Source: Terriglobia bacterium (GTDB lineage: Bacteria > Acidobacteriota > Terriglobia > Bryobacterales > Bryobacteraceae). Taken from it: DNA of 64,000 nucleotides. Positions within the stretch are counted from its first letter, which is position 1; every line of letters starts with the position of its first letter. The notes below the pieces were generated by a model. That model searched no databases. It saw only the letters and a program-made list of their open reading frames with translations, and was not told where the DNA came from. Of the stretch, positions 36,326 through 46,545 are shown piece by piece. Both the position numbers and the translations under genes were made by a program. The DNA lies in contig JAJPHN010000017.1 of assembly GCA_021325235.1 (NCBI GenBank), positions 1-64,000 of the forward strand, written 5' to 3'.

Positions 36326-38812
36326 CTATTCGGTGCGAAGAGCGACGGTCGGGTCGATGCGCGTGGCGCGCAGGGCAGGCAGATAACAAGCCAGGGCCGA
36401 AACCGCGAGCAGCAGAAGCGTCACCACGGCGAAGGTGAGCGGATCACCGGGATCGAGATGAAACAGCAGACTGCTCAATACCCGGGTGACGGAAGCTGCG
36501 ACGAGCAATCCGACACCGACGCCAATGAGCGCGGGAAGCATTCCCTGCTTGAGGACGAGCATGCGCACGTTGCCCGCATCTGCGCCGAGCGCCAGGCGGA
36601 TGCCGATCTCACTGGTCCGCTGCGTGACTCCGTAAGAAAGCACGCCGTAAAGTCCGACCGCTGCCAGCAACAAAGCCAGTGCGGCAAACGAGACGAGCAG
36701 CAGCATGTTGAAGCGGCGATCGGATGCCGAGCGTCCCAGCGCTTCGTCCATGGTGCGCATGTCGAAGACCGGCAGATCGGGCCGCACCTGATGAATGGCC
36801 TCGCGCACGCTGCCCATGACGGAGTGCGGGTCGGTCGCGGTGTGTAGCACGATCCAGATGTCGTTGGCTCGCCCGTCATATAGCGGGTAATACATGGTCG
36901 GCTGAATCTTGGCATCGATCTGCTCGAGCACATCGCCCACTACGCCCACGATCTGATAACGCGGCACCGGAATGTGCTGCAGGATGGCAAATTCGTAATC
37001 GATCCCGCGGGTGATGAAATGGCCGATGGGATCCTCGCCCGGGAAAAACTGGCGGGCGAAGGAGTCGCTGACGAGCACCGGGCAGAGGCGCGGCTTTTGG
37101 GGATCGAAGCCGATGCCGTCCTGCGGCGTGAAGTCGCGGCCGCGCAGTAACGGAACGCCGGCAGCGCTGAAAAAGCCGGGATCCACGTAGCGTGTGAGAG
37201 CATCGAGCATCTGCCCCGGCGGAAGCGGCCGGCCTTCGATGCGAAATACCCAGTCGTTGCAATGGCCGAGCACCGGCGGGCAGCTGGTTGCGCCGGCGGC
37301 ACGCACCCCGGGTGTCTGGCCCACACGCTCGACCACATTGCGAATGATCTCGGCGGTCTTGGCGCGATCGGTGTGCAGGGGGTCGGGAATGGAGAGGCCC
37401 ACCGTGGCGGTGTTGGCGATGCGCACACCGGGGTTCACGCGATACAAGCGCATGAAGCTGCGGCCGAGCAGGCCGGCTCCGGCGAGCAGCACAAGCGAGA
37501 GAGCGACCTCAGCGGCAACCAGAATATTGCGGAAGCGGCCATGGGAACGGCTGGCAGTAGAGCTGCGCGTGCTGTCCTTGAGACTGTTGGCGAGATCGGA
37601 GCGCGCCGATTGCAGTGCCGGGTAGAGGCCAGCAGCTGCCCCGGCGAGCAATGCCACACCGAAAGCAAAAAGAAACACCATGGGGCTGAAGGGCACCGAT
37701 CCCGGCGGCAGCACGGCTCCAGCATTCGGAGCGTGCGAGATCAACATATTCGCGATGAAGCTGGCGAGCAGTAGTCCGCAGGCGGCACCCGCCACGGCCA
37801 GCACAATGCTCTCGGTAAGCAGTTGCTGAATGATCTGACCGCGGCTGGCGCCGATGGCTTCGCGGATGCCGATCTCGCGAGTGCGCGCGGCGGCGCGGCT
37901 CAGCAGCAGATTCGCCACATTCACGCAGGCAATGATGAGCACGCAGCCGACGGCGCCGAGCAGGACCAGCAGCGACGTGCGCACATCCTGCACGAGATAT
38001 TGCTGCAGCGGAACCACGTTGCCGCCCTTTCCGCTCACCTCGAGCGGATGATCGCGCTTGTAGCGCGAGGCGAAACCGTCGATCTCGGCTTTGGCCGCCG
38101 CCACCGTCACGTCCGGGCGCAGTCTTCCGACTACGAACAGGAAGTGGCTATCGTGCAGCACAGCCTGCTCCGGCGTGATGTTCTGGAGCAGCGGCATCCA
38201 GAGTTCGGTATCGCGATAGGGGAAGCCGAAGCCGCGCGGCATCACGCCCACAATTTCGTGGTTCGTGCCATTGATTCGAACCTGCCGGTGAATGATGTTG
38301 CGATCCCCGCCGAACTGCCGCTGCCAAAGACCGTAGCTGATGATGGCCACACGCGGGGCACCGGTGCGGTCTTCCTCCGGGCGGAAGGCGCGGCCCAGCA
38401 CCGGCTGGACACCGAGCGTCTCGAACATCGACTGCGAGCAGAAGCAGACCGGCGCCCGCTGCGGTTCGAAAAGATTCTGCGGGCTCGCCAGGTTCACCGC
38501 ATCACTCGATGCAGCTGCGATCGAGGTGAAGGTTTTGGAAAGCTTCTGCCAATCGAGGAAATTGCCCGGCGCAACCATGTTGTACGGATCGCTGCCCGGA
38601 GGCCCGACCGGGTCGCGTTCAAAGAGCGCCATGAGGCGATCCGGTTGCGGGTACGGCAGCGGCCGGAGCAGAAAGGCATTGATGATGCTGAAGATGGCCG
38701 TATTGGCGCCCAGCCCGAGTGCCAGAACCAGGATCGCGGTCAGGCTAAATGCGGGACGCTTGGAAAGCTGGCGGAAGCTGAAACGAAGATTCCGGGCGAA
38801 ATCGGATAGCAT
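36326..38812 (-). CDS. ADOP/MacB-like ABC permease without N-terminal ADOP domain
   Basis: 828 residues with two MacB-PCD/FtsX modules: FSLTAILVLALGLGANTAIFSI (first TM), a periplasmic domain, helices at about 305-425, a second periplasmic part and three C-terminal helices ending CYLPALRATRIDPTVALRTE. The CNVANLLLSRAAARTREIGIREAIGASRGQII and GIRLALGADAGNVRMLVLKQG loops are the coupling helices that contact an ATPase. None is encoded nearby. It differs from the permease at 26103 in lacking the helical N-terminal extension. ATG at 38812 is fixed by a perfect GAGGAGGTG ribosome site; no PadR gene is adjacent. Confidence 0.9.
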   Translation of the reverse strand: MLSDFARNLRFSFRQLSKRPAFSLTAILVLALGLGANTAIFSIINAFLLRPLPYPQPDRLMALFERDPVGPPGSDPYNMVAPGNFLDWQKLSKTFTSIAAASSDAVNLASPQNLFEPQRAPVCFCSQSMFETLGVQPVLGRAFRPEEDRTGAPRVAIISYGLWQRQFGGDRNIIHRQVRINGTNHEIVGVMPRGFGFPYRDTELWMPLLQNITPEQAVLHDSHFLFVVGRLRPDVTVAAAKAEIDGFASRYKRDHPLEVSGKGGNVVPLQQYLVQDVRTSLLVLLGAVGCVLIIACVNVANLLLSRAAARTREIGIREAIGASRGQIIQQLLTESIVLAVAGAACGLLLASFIANMLISHAPNAGAVLPPGSVPFSPMVFLFAFGVALLAGAAAGLYPALQSARSDLANSLKDSTRSSTASRSHGRFRNILVAAEVALSLVLLAGAGLLGRSFMRLYRVNPGVRIANTATVGLSIPDPLHTDRAKTAEIIRNVVERVGQTPGVRAAGATSCPPVLGHCNDWVFRIEGRPLPPGQMLDALTRYVDPGFFSAAGVPLLRGRDFTPQDGIGFDPQKPRLCPVLVSDSFARQFFPGEDPIGHFITRGIDYEFAILQHIPVPRYQIVGVVGDVLEQIDAKIQPTMYYPLYDGRANDIWIVLHTATDPHSVMGSVREAIHQVRPDLPVFDMRTMDEALGRSASDRRFNMLLLVSFAALALLLAAVGLYGVLSYGVTQRTSEIGIRLALGADAGNVRMLVLKQGMLPALIGVGVGLLVAASVTRVLSSLLFHLDPGDPLTFAVVTLLLLAVSALACYLPALRATRIDPTVALRTE

Positions 38813-38959
38813 CACCTCCTCAGTGTGCAACTCGAGGCCCGTTGGCGATCCATGTTTCCGGCGCCCGCGTGTTTCGGGCTGACCATTCGCGGAATTCCGG
38901 TGTGCGGGAGCGGACAATGCGCGAAATGCCCGGGCGGGACATGTTATGAAAGACGGTGC

Positions 38960-40054
38960 ATGGCGGAACCATTGAAAGTGGCGATTGCGGGATTGGGACG
39001 TATGGGCGCGGTACACGCATTCCATGCCGCGGAACTCGAACGCGAGACAGGAGCGTGCCGGGTCGTGGCCGTCGCCGATCTCGACCGCGAGCGAGCCCAG
39101 CGCATGGCCAAAGAACTTGGCGGTTCGGCGCGCGTTTTTGGCTCAATCGAAGAACTCGCGCCGGCGAGTGTTTGCGATGCGGTCGTCGTCGTGACCCCGA
39201 CAGAAAATCATCGCGAGCATGCGACGGCGATGCTGCGGGCCGGCAAACGGGTGCTGCTCGAAAAACCGCTTACCGGGACGCTCGAAGCCGACGAGGAATT
39301 TACCCAAGAGCTCGACCGGGCATACCCGCACGGATTGATGCTCGGTTTCCAGCGCCGTTTTGACGAACCGCTTATTTATGCGCGCGAGCTGATGCAAAGC
39401 GGACTGATCGGGCGCGTCTTCAAGATTTATTCCGCACTGGAAGATTCGAACCCGGCTCCGAATGGGTACAAGAGCGGCGGCGTTCTGCCGGACATGTCGG
39501 TGCACAACGTAGACGAAGTGCTGTGGCTGACCGGACGCATGCCGGAGCGAGCGCTGACGGTCGGCTCGCGCCTGTATAGCCATGCGCTCACCACGTGTGT
39601 CGAGGATTTTGACGATGCCCTGCTGTGCCTGTGGTTCGGTAACGACCTGCTGGCGCAGGTTCAGGTCGGGCGCAATCATGTTTCGGGCTATCGCGTGGAA
39701 ACGGTGCTGTTCGGTGAAGAGGGCCAGATTCATGTGGGCCGTTTCGAGCAGCAGCCCTTGGATGTGCTGGTCGAAGCATACGGCCGGCGCGGGGGCCAGG
39801 AGAAGCTGGCATCGCGAAATTTTCGGATGCGCGCATACGGGCGAGAGCTGCCTGAGTTTGTCGACCGTTTTGGGCCGGCCTACAAAGCGGAACTGGCGGC
39901 CTTCATCGAATGCTGCCGCCGCAATGCGCCGTTCCCGGTGACGCATACGGACGGCTTGCGCGCGCAACGGGTGATCGCGGCAGGTATGCGCGCCACCATC
40001 ACCTCCGAGCAAGGTGCAGAAGTGAACCAGCCCGCGAGACCAGCCGCATGCTGA
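38960..40054 (+). CDS. Gfo/Idh/MocA family oxidoreductase
   Basis: 364 residues with an N-terminal Rossmann domain (VAIAGLGRMGAVHA, FGSIEEL) and the catalytic EKPL motif in KRVLLEKPLTGTLEA; the second domain has DMSVHNVDEVLWLTG. The best resemblance is to myo-inositol 2-dehydrogenase and related sugar dehydrogenases that oxidise cyclitols or aldoses with NAD(P). The start is ATG at 38960. Its stop overlaps the ATG of the following enzyme gene (ATGCTGA), so both are one operon. Confidence 0.88.
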   Translation: MAEPLKVAIAGLGRMGAVHAFHAAELERETGACRVVAVADLDRERAQRMAKELGGSARVFGSIEELAPASVCDAVVVVTPTENHREHATAMLRAGKRVLLEKPLTGTLEADEEFTQELDRAYPHGLMLGFQRRFDEPLIYARELMQSGLIGRVFKIYSALEDSNPAPNGYKSGGVLPDMSVHNVDEVLWLTGRMPERALTVGSRLYSHALTTCVEDFDDALLCLWFGNDLLAQVQVGRNHVSGYRVETVLFGEEGQIHVGRFEQQPLDVLVEAYGRRGGQEKLASRNFRMRAYGRELPEFVDRFGPAYKAELAAFIECCRRNAPFPVTHTDGLRAQRVIAAGMRATITSEQGAEVNQPARPAAC

Positions 40055-41133
40055 CGCGCCGCGCATTTCTTCCGCTCCTGGCAGCTCCCTTTGCCGGAGC
40101 CGCACCACTAGCAAAGCACGTTGTTCTCTTCACTTCGGATGGCGTGCGCTGGCAGGATCTTTTCACCGGTATCGATCCGAAGCTCATGGGGCAGAAGCAG
40201 GCCGGTATGGGCGATGCGCGCGCGCTCGAGAAGGCGCTCTGGTTTCCTGATCCGGTGCAACGCCGCGAAGCACTTATGCCGTTTTTCTGGAAAACGCTGG
40301 CTCCCACGGGCATTGTGCTCGGCAATTTGAGGAAAGGCAGCTCGCTGCAGGTTTCGAATCGCTATCGTGTTTCGTACCCTGGCTACTCCGAGATCCTGAC
40401 CGGCCGCACACAGGACGACGTCATTCGCGGCAACGATTCGATCCAGAATCCGACTCCCAGCTTCCTGCAGTTTTTGAAACGCAAGCAGAACCTGCGCAGC
40501 GAGCAGGTTGCTGTTTTCGCGTCCTGGGACAATTTTCACTACAGCGCCGAGAACAAGCGCGGCGATCTCTATATCAACGCCGGTTATGAGAAATCACGCC
40601 TTCCCGCTGATTCGCCGTGGACGAACGAGCTCAATACGCTTCAGTTCGATGCGCGCTTCATTGAGGACAACGCACGCCACGATGCGTTCACGTTTGAACT
40701 CGCGCTCGAGTATCTGCAAAAGGTGCAGCCCGAACATCTCTTCCTGTCTTTTGACGAAACGGACGACTGGGCGCACGACCATCGCTACGACCGCGTGCTC
40801 GAGAGCCTTCAGTATTTCGATCGTTCGCTCGAACGGCTCTGGAGTTTTCTACAAAGCTCGCCGAAGTATGCGAATTCGACCCTGCTCGTCCTTACCACCG
40901 ATCATGGCCGCGGCGGCGCGCTCGCCGATTTCTCCGATCACGGGCCGGATGTAGCCGGAGATCAGCAGATCTGGGCGGCGTTCTTTGGACCCGGCATTGC
41001 CGGCGAGGGCGAAGCGCACAACACCGCTCCGGCGTATCAGCGAGATATTGCGCCCACGATTCTGCAGCTCCTGGGTTTCGATTACCGGGAATATCAAGGG
41101 CTCCAGGGACGACCTATTTCCGGCATCCCATAA
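40048..41133 (+). CDS. Alkaline-phosphatase-superfamily hydrolase
   Basis: 361 residues with a Tat-like or Sec signal (MLTRRAFLPLLAAPFAGAAP). The core shows the alkaline-phosphatase/phosphodiesterase pattern: VVLFTSDGVRWQ (first metal aspartate), RYRVSYPGYSEILTGR (nucleophile region), LFLSFDETDDWAHDHRYD (Asp/His ligands) and LLVLTTDHGRGG (Asp-His). A sulfatase formyl-Cys motif is absent, so a phosphatase or phosphodiesterase role is more likely than a sulfatase. It forms a pair with the dehydrogenase ahead, suggesting cyclitol- or sugar-phosphate breakdown. Confidence 0.82.
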   Translation: MLTRRAFLPLLAAPFAGAAPLAKHVVLFTSDGVRWQDLFTGIDPKLMGQKQAGMGDARALEKALWFPDPVQRREALMPFFWKTLAPTGIVLGNLRKGSSLQVSNRYRVSYPGYSEILTGRTQDDVIRGNDSIQNPTPSFLQFLKRKQNLRSEQVAVFASWDNFHYSAENKRGDLYINAGYEKSRLPADSPWTNELNTLQFDARFIEDNARHDAFTFELALEYLQKVQPEHLFLSFDETDDWAHDHRYDRVLESLQYFDRSLERLWSFLQSSPKYANSTLLVLTTDHGRGGALADFSDHGPDVAGDQQIWAAFFGPGIAGEGEAHNTAPAYQRDIAPTILQLLGFDYREYQGLQGRPISGIP

Positions 41134-41170
41134 GGCGCCTTCCATTAGGATTTTTTATAATTGTATTCTC

Positions 41171-41199
41171 TTGCATAAACAGCGCTTCTAGGCTAATTT
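41171..41199 (+). promoter_or_regulatory. Candidate promoter of the ilvBNC transcript
   Basis: TTGCAT, a 17-base spacer and TAATTT would start a transcript near 41206, placing the Ile/Leu/Val-rich leader frame and the terminator inside a leader of about 220 bases. The fit to a -35/-10 consensus is moderate. Confidence 0.4.
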
Positions 41200-41264
41200 G
41201 GTTTCAAGCAGAATGCACGGCAGCAAGCCTTACCGGGCGTTCCGGGTGTTCTGTTCCTTTCGGC

Positions 41265-41318
41265 ATGATACGGTTTTCGTTGATTAGCGTCCTCGTAGCG
41301 GTTCGCAACACCGCTTAG
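41265..41318 (+). CDS. Putative ilv attenuation leader peptide (17 aa)
   Basis: A short frame encodes MIRFSLISVLVAVRNTA; seven of 17 residues are Ile, Leu or Val, clustered as I-S-V-L-V-A-V. It ends inside a small stem-loop AGCGGT-N7-ACCGCT (41297-41315), 25 bases before an intrinsic terminator and upstream of ilvB. This is the classical layout of a branched-chain amino-acid attenuator: ribosome stalling at Ile/Leu/Val codons would prevent the terminator. No good Shine-Dalgarno is seen. Conservation is untested. Confidence 0.55.
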   Translation: MIRFSLISVLVAVRNTA

Positions 41319-41342
41319 GGGAGCCTGAACACAAGCATTCGG

Positions 41343-41385
41343 GGCCACCGGCGGGGTTGACCAGACCAGCCGCGTGGCCTTTTTT
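41343..41385 (+). terminator. Intrinsic terminator (attenuator) before ilvB
   Basis: Stem GGCCAC-CGGC paired with GCCG-C-GTGGCC around a loop of about 16 bases, followed at once by TTTTTT (41380-41385). It sits 45 bases before the ilvB ATG, in the leader and on the coding strand, so it can stop transcription before ilvB. Confidence 0.8.
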
Positions 41386-41429
41386 ATTGGCAGTTGAGTT
41401 AAAAGAAAAGCAGAGGCAAAAGTTAAAGC

Positions 41430-43157
41430 ATGTCTTCCAATACGCTTTCCGGGGCCAAGATTCTATTGCATTGTTTGCAGCGGGAAGGAGTCGAGTGCAT
41501 TTTCGGCTACCCGGGCGGCGTTACGCTCCCGCTCTATGACGCCCTTTACGACTATCCGGTAAAGCATGTTCTGGTGCGGCATGAGCAGAACGCCGCTTTT
41601 GCGGCTCAGGGGTATGCGCGGGCTACGGGAAAGGTGGGCGTCTGCTGCGCGACTTCCGGGCCTGGCGCGACCAATCTGGTCACGGGACTGGTGGATGCCG
41701 TGATGGATTCGATCCCGATTGTGGCGTTGACGGGCCAGGTGACGACCAAGCTGATGGGCACCGACGCGTTTCAGGAGGCCGATACCTTTGGCATCACGCG
41801 CTCAGCAACGAAACATAACTTTCTGGTCAAAAACATCCAGGAACTTCCTCGTGTAATACACGAAGCCTTTTATATCGCTGCTTCGGGACGTCCCGGTCCG
41901 GTGCTGGTCGATATCACGAAGGATGTTTTCCAGGGGCAGGCGCAATATACGCCGGTGACAGAGATCCACCTGCCCGGCTATAAAGTGTACAGCGAAGGGC
42001 ACGGCGGGCAGATCCGGCGTGCCGCGCAGATGATGTGGGAAGCCGAGCGGCCCTTCATCTATGCCGGAGGAGGTGTGATCGCGGCCGAAGCGAGCGAGCA
42101 GTTGCGGGCGCTCGTGGAAGCGCTAGATGCACCGGCGGTCTGTACGCTCATGGGCCTGGGCGCGCTTCCGGCCGATCATCCGAATTTCATCAGCATGCCG
42201 GGGATGCACGGTTCGTATGCCGCAAACATGGGCATGACGCACACGGACTTGATCATCGCGCTGGGCGTGCGCTTTGACGATCGCGTAACGGGACGCCTCA
42301 ATGCCTTCGCGCCGCACGCCAAAGTGATTCACGTCGATGTGGACCCGGCCGAAATTGGGAAGAACCGGCACGCCGACCTGCCGATTGTGGGTAATCTCGC
42401 GCGAGTGCTGCCGAAGCTCGTAGCCGAACTGAAAGAGCTCGAACCCTCGATGCGCGACAAGAACGCGAAGACGCGCCAGCAATGGTGGCAGCAGATTCGC
42501 GAATGGAAAGCCGAGCATCCGCTGAAAGCCGAAAAGAGCGACAGCGAGATCAAGCCGCAGCATCTGATGGCTGAGATCGACGCGCTCTCGGGCGGCCGCG
42601 CGATCGTCACAGCCGACGTCGGACAGCACCAGATGTGGTCCGCGCAGTTGATTCGCTTCAACGAGCCGCGGCTTTGGATCAATTCGGGCGGACTCGGTTC
42701 TATGGGCTTCGGTCTCCCGGCGGCTATAGGCGCGCAGTTCGCACGGCCAGACAAGCTCGTCTTCTCGATCGTCGGGGATGGCGGTTTCCAGATGTCGATT
42801 CCGGAGCTGGCAACCATCGTCAATCACGCGCTGCCGATCAAGATCATCGTCATGAACAACGGCCATCTCGGCATGGTGCGCCAGTGGCAGGAACTGTTCT
42901 ACAACAATCGTCTGAGCCAGGTGGAACTGGCCTCGTTCCCGGATGTCGAAAAGCTCGCGGGCGCGTACGGTTTCAAAGGGCGCACGGTGGAGCGCGTCAA
43001 CGAACTCTCGAGCGCGCTGCGCGAAGCGGTGAACGAGCCCGGCCCGTATCTTTTGAACGTCAAGGTGTCGCCGTTTGAGAATGTCTTTCCGATGGTGCCA
43101 GCGGGAGGCGCGATCAACGAAATGGTGCTGCGTCCGCCGCAGCCGGTGGAAGTGTAA
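41430..43157 (+). CDS. ilvB: Acetolactate synthase large subunit
   Basis: 575 residues; ThDP- and FAD-dependent enzyme for the first common step of Val/Leu/Ile synthesis. It has the catalytic glutamate in RHEQNAAFAAQGYARA, the FAD domain (FISMPGMHGSYAANMGM, GVRFDDRVTG) and the ThDP motif (IVGDGGFQMSIPELATI .. IIVMNNGHLGMVRQWQ). The length is normal for IlvB. Start ATG at 41430. First gene of the ilvBNC unit, controlled by the leader described at 41171-41385. Confidence 0.97.
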   Translation: MSSNTLSGAKILLHCLQREGVECIFGYPGGVTLPLYDALYDYPVKHVLVRHEQNAAFAAQGYARATGKVGVCCATSGPGATNLVTGLVDAVMDSIPIVALTGQVTTKLMGTDAFQEADTFGITRSATKHNFLVKNIQELPRVIHEAFYIAASGRPGPVLVDITKDVFQGQAQYTPVTEIHLPGYKVYSEGHGGQIRRAAQMMWEAERPFIYAGGGVIAAEASEQLRALVEALDAPAVCTLMGLGALPADHPNFISMPGMHGSYAANMGMTHTDLIIALGVRFDDRVTGRLNAFAPHAKVIHVDVDPAEIGKNRHADLPIVGNLARVLPKLVAELKELEPSMRDKNAKTRQQWWQQIREWKAEHPLKAEKSDSEIKPQHLMAEIDALSGGRAIVTADVGQHQMWSAQLIRFNEPRLWINSGGLGSMGFGLPAAIGAQFARPDKLVFSIVGDGGFQMSIPELATIVNHALPIKIIVMNNGHLGMVRQWQELFYNNRLSQVELASFPDVEKLAGAYGFKGRTVERVNELSSALREAVNEPGPYLLNVKVSPFENVFPMVPAGGAINEMVLRPPQPVEV

Positions 43158-43168
43158 GGAGTCGAGCG

Positions 43169-43714
43169 ATGCAGCAGATTATTTCCTTACTGATGGAGAA
43201 CAAGCCGGGGGCGCTTATGCGCGTCACCGGACTGCTCAGCCAGCGGGGCTACAACATCGAAAGTTTGACGGTTGCGCGCACGCTTGATGCCACGCTTTCG
43301 CGTATGACCATCGTGGTGGATGTGGAGGCAAGCATTCGCGCGCAGGTGATCAAACAGATGAACAAGCTGATCAACGTGCTGCAGGCCACTGACGTGACCG
43401 AAGGCCCGGCGGTGAATCAGGAGCTGGTGCTGGTGCGCGTGCGAACCAACCAGCAGAGCCGCACGGCAGTGCTGAAAGAGGCGGAGATTTTTCACGCGCG
43501 CGTGGTCGATTCGACTCTCGAAGGCTTTGTGCTCGAAGCGACTGGCGATTCCGAGAAGCTCGACGAATTCATCGATGTGATGCGCAGCTATGGCGAGATC
43601 GAGATCACGCGCTCGGGGGTTGTATCGATGTCGCTCGATAATCGCAAGCTGAAGCTCTCGCCGCCGATTCCGCGCGGTGCCGCGCCTGAAGAAGTTTTGG
43701 AATTGCAGAGTTAG
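43169..43714 (+). CDS. ilvN: Acetolactate synthase small (regulatory) subunit
   Basis: 181 residues. An N-terminal ACT domain (IISLLMENKPGALMRVTGLLSQRGYNIESLTVARTLD) binds valine for feedback control. The C-terminal domain (about 90-181) contains FVLEATGDSEKLDEFIDVMRSYGEIEITRSGVVSM and activates the large subunit. Good Shine-Dalgarno (AAGGAG) 11 bp after ilvB, so both subunits are coordinately made. Confidence 0.95.
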   Translation: MQQIISLLMENKPGALMRVTGLLSQRGYNIESLTVARTLDATLSRMTIVVDVEASIRAQVIKQMNKLINVLQATDVTEGPAVNQELVLVRVRTNQQSRTAVLKEAEIFHARVVDSTLEGFVLEATGDSEKLDEFIDVMRSYGEIEITRSGVVSMSLDNRKLKLSPPIPRGAAPEEVLELQS

Positions 43715-43765
43715 GTATCGAAGCGCACCAACACACTGCGCCAGTGATTGGTCTGGAGACAATAA

Positions 43766-44809
<1,044 letters not shown>

Positions 44810-44819
44810 CAAGTATCCG

Positions 44820-45380
44820 GTGAGTGCCCGCGGCGGCGACCGTTTTTTCATCATCACCGGCGGTCCCGGGGCGGGCAAGACTACGCTGATCGAGGCGCTG
44901 CGCGAGCGCGGTTTGCAGACGATGCCGGAAGCGGGCCGCGCCATCATTCAGCATCAAGTCGCGATCGGCGGTAATGCCCTGCCCTGGGCCGATCGCGAGC
45001 TCTTTGCGGAGCTGATGCTCAGCTGGGAGATGCGTTCCTATGCGGAGGCGCAGACGCTCGAGGGAACGATCTTCTTCGATCGCGGCGTGCCCGATGTGCT
45101 CGGATACCGAAGGCTTTGCGGTCTTCCGATTGCTGCACACTGCGAGCGCGCGGCGGCCAATCTGCGTTATGCGCCCCGCGTATTCGTTGCGCCACCCTGG
45201 CGCGAGATTTTCGCCGCTGATACGGAGCGCCGACAGACGGCGGGAGAAGCTGAGGCCACTTACGAGGCGCTCGTCCATGTCTACTCGACTCTCGGCTACG
45301 AACTGGTTGAGCTTCCGCGCGCAGATGTTGCCGATCGCGTGCGCTTTGTTCAGGCCCATCTTGCGATTCATCACGGCTAG
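44820..45380 (+). CDS. AAA-type P-loop NTPase (AAA_28-like)
   Basis: 186 residues with FFIITGGPGAGKTTLIEAL (Walker A) and a probable Walker B GTIFFDRGVPD. The size and fold match the AAA_28/nicotinamide-riboside-kinase-like group of small NTPases, whose functions range from nucleoside kinase to DNA repair. It starts GTG ten bases after the ilvC stop, so it may share the ilv transcript, but a metabolic link is not evident. Confidence 0.78.
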   Translation: MSARGGDRFFIITGGPGAGKTTLIEALRERGLQTMPEAGRAIIQHQVAIGGNALPWADRELFAELMLSWEMRSYAEAQTLEGTIFFDRGVPDVLGYRRLCGLPIAAHCERAAANLRYAPRVFVAPPWREIFAADTERRQTAGEAEATYEALVHVYSTLGYELVELPRADVADRVRFVQAHLAIHHG

Positions 45381-45516
45381 GCCTTTTGCGGCGTAAGACA
45401 CTGTCCCGGGTACCATGTCAATTCTCACAGTTTTGGTACGACAGTTCTGCCAAACATCGCATTCGGCTGTTTACCCAACACCTCTGGCGCATGTCTAAAC
45501 GGCAGAGAGCTGTCTC

Positions 45517-46545
45517 GTGCCCGTCGCAAGAGTCATCTCGAAAGCAGCCTTCGGAACGCTGGAAAGACTTCACCTCTTCGATATCCTGAGCCGCACCGAC
45601 TGGCGCAGGTCGCAACTGGTTATTCTCTGCTATCACGGCGTGGCGCAGTGGGACGAGCACCTCTGGCGCCCCGACCTCTACCTCTCGCCGGAAACGTTCG
45701 AAGCCCGGCTCGCAAGCCTCAAAGCCTGTGGAGCGAATGTGCTCCCGCTGGGCGAGGCGCTCGAACGCTTAGCACGGAATGCGCTGCCGCCACGGAGCGT
45801 GGTCATTACCTTTGACGATGGGTTCACCGATTTCTGTTCCAAAGCCGCTCCCGCGCTGGCGTCGTACGGGTATCCGGCGACCATTTACCTGACGACCCAC
45901 TACACACGCCATCGGGTCCCGGTGAGCAATCTGATGATCGATTACTTGCTCTGGAAAGCAGGCGCGCGCAGCATCGCCGTTCCCGAATGCGGCATTCACC
46001 GCCCGCTCGAAATCGCCGGTCCGCGTTCGCGCATCGAGATTTCACAGCGGATCATCCGGCGCGCCGAGAGCCGCCAGCTCGGGACCTGCGGCAAGAACGA
46101 GATGCTGAGCCAGATTGCCGAGCGTCTCGGAATCGACTACCAGCAAATACTGCGGAGCAGGATCCTGCAGATTCTATCCGGTGATGAGGTGAACCAGCTC
46201 TCGGCTGCGGGTTTCGGTTTTGAACTGCACACCCACCGACATCGCACGCCGGACAGCGAGGCAGTCTTTGAAGAGGAGATCCGGGAAAACCGGCGTCTTG
46301 TTTTCAAATTCACAGGCGTTGACCCGCGGCATTTCTGTTACCCGAGCGGGCGGTACAGCCAGCAGCTGCGGCCCTGGCTTTCGCGGTGCGGGATTCGAAG
46401 CGCCACTACGTGCGAATTCGGCGTGGCGAAGCTCGATTCAGACCTGTTTCAACTACCGCGCATCCTGGATCACGACCACTGGTGCGCATCGAAGTTTGAA
46501 GGAGTCGTAGCGGGATTCCCGGCGCTCACTCGGTCGTGTAGTTGA
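45517..46545 (+). CDS. Polysaccharide deacetylase-family protein
   Basis: 342 residues with a NodB-like (CE4) fold: VILCYHGV near the start, SVVITFDDGFTDF (catalytic Asp and first metal Asp), then FELHTHRHRTPD (metal His pair) and FCYPSGRYSQ. It removes N-acetyl groups from cell-wall or capsular glycans; substrate unknown. GTG start at 45517. Its last 20 bp overlap the converging ABC permease gene. Confidence 0.87.
   Translation: MPVARVISKAAFGTLERLHLFDILSRTDWRRSQLVILCYHGVAQWDEHLWRPDLYLSPETFEARLASLKACGANVLPLGEALERLARNALPPRSVVITFDDGFTDFCSKAAPALASYGYPATIYLTTHYTRHRVPVSNLMIDYLLWKAGARSIAVPECGIHRPLEIAGPRSRIEISQRIIRRAESRQLGTCGKNEMLSQIAERLGIDYQQILRSRILQILSGDEVNQLSAAGFGFELHTHRHRTPDSEAVFEEEIRENRRLVFKFTGVDPRHFCYPSGRYSQQLRPWLSRCGIRSATTCEFGVAKLDSDLFQLPRILDHDHWCASKFEGVVAGFPALTRSCS

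Noticed and set aside
41213-41287. 24-codon frame MHGSKPYRAF.. in the ilvB leader
   Set aside because: It overlaps the better Ile/Leu/Val-rich frame, lacks such residues and ends too early to affect the terminator.
45381-45516. Possible regulatory hairpins before the deacetylase gene
   Set aside because: Only 5-bp stems without T tracts or a consistent promoter; not enough to call.
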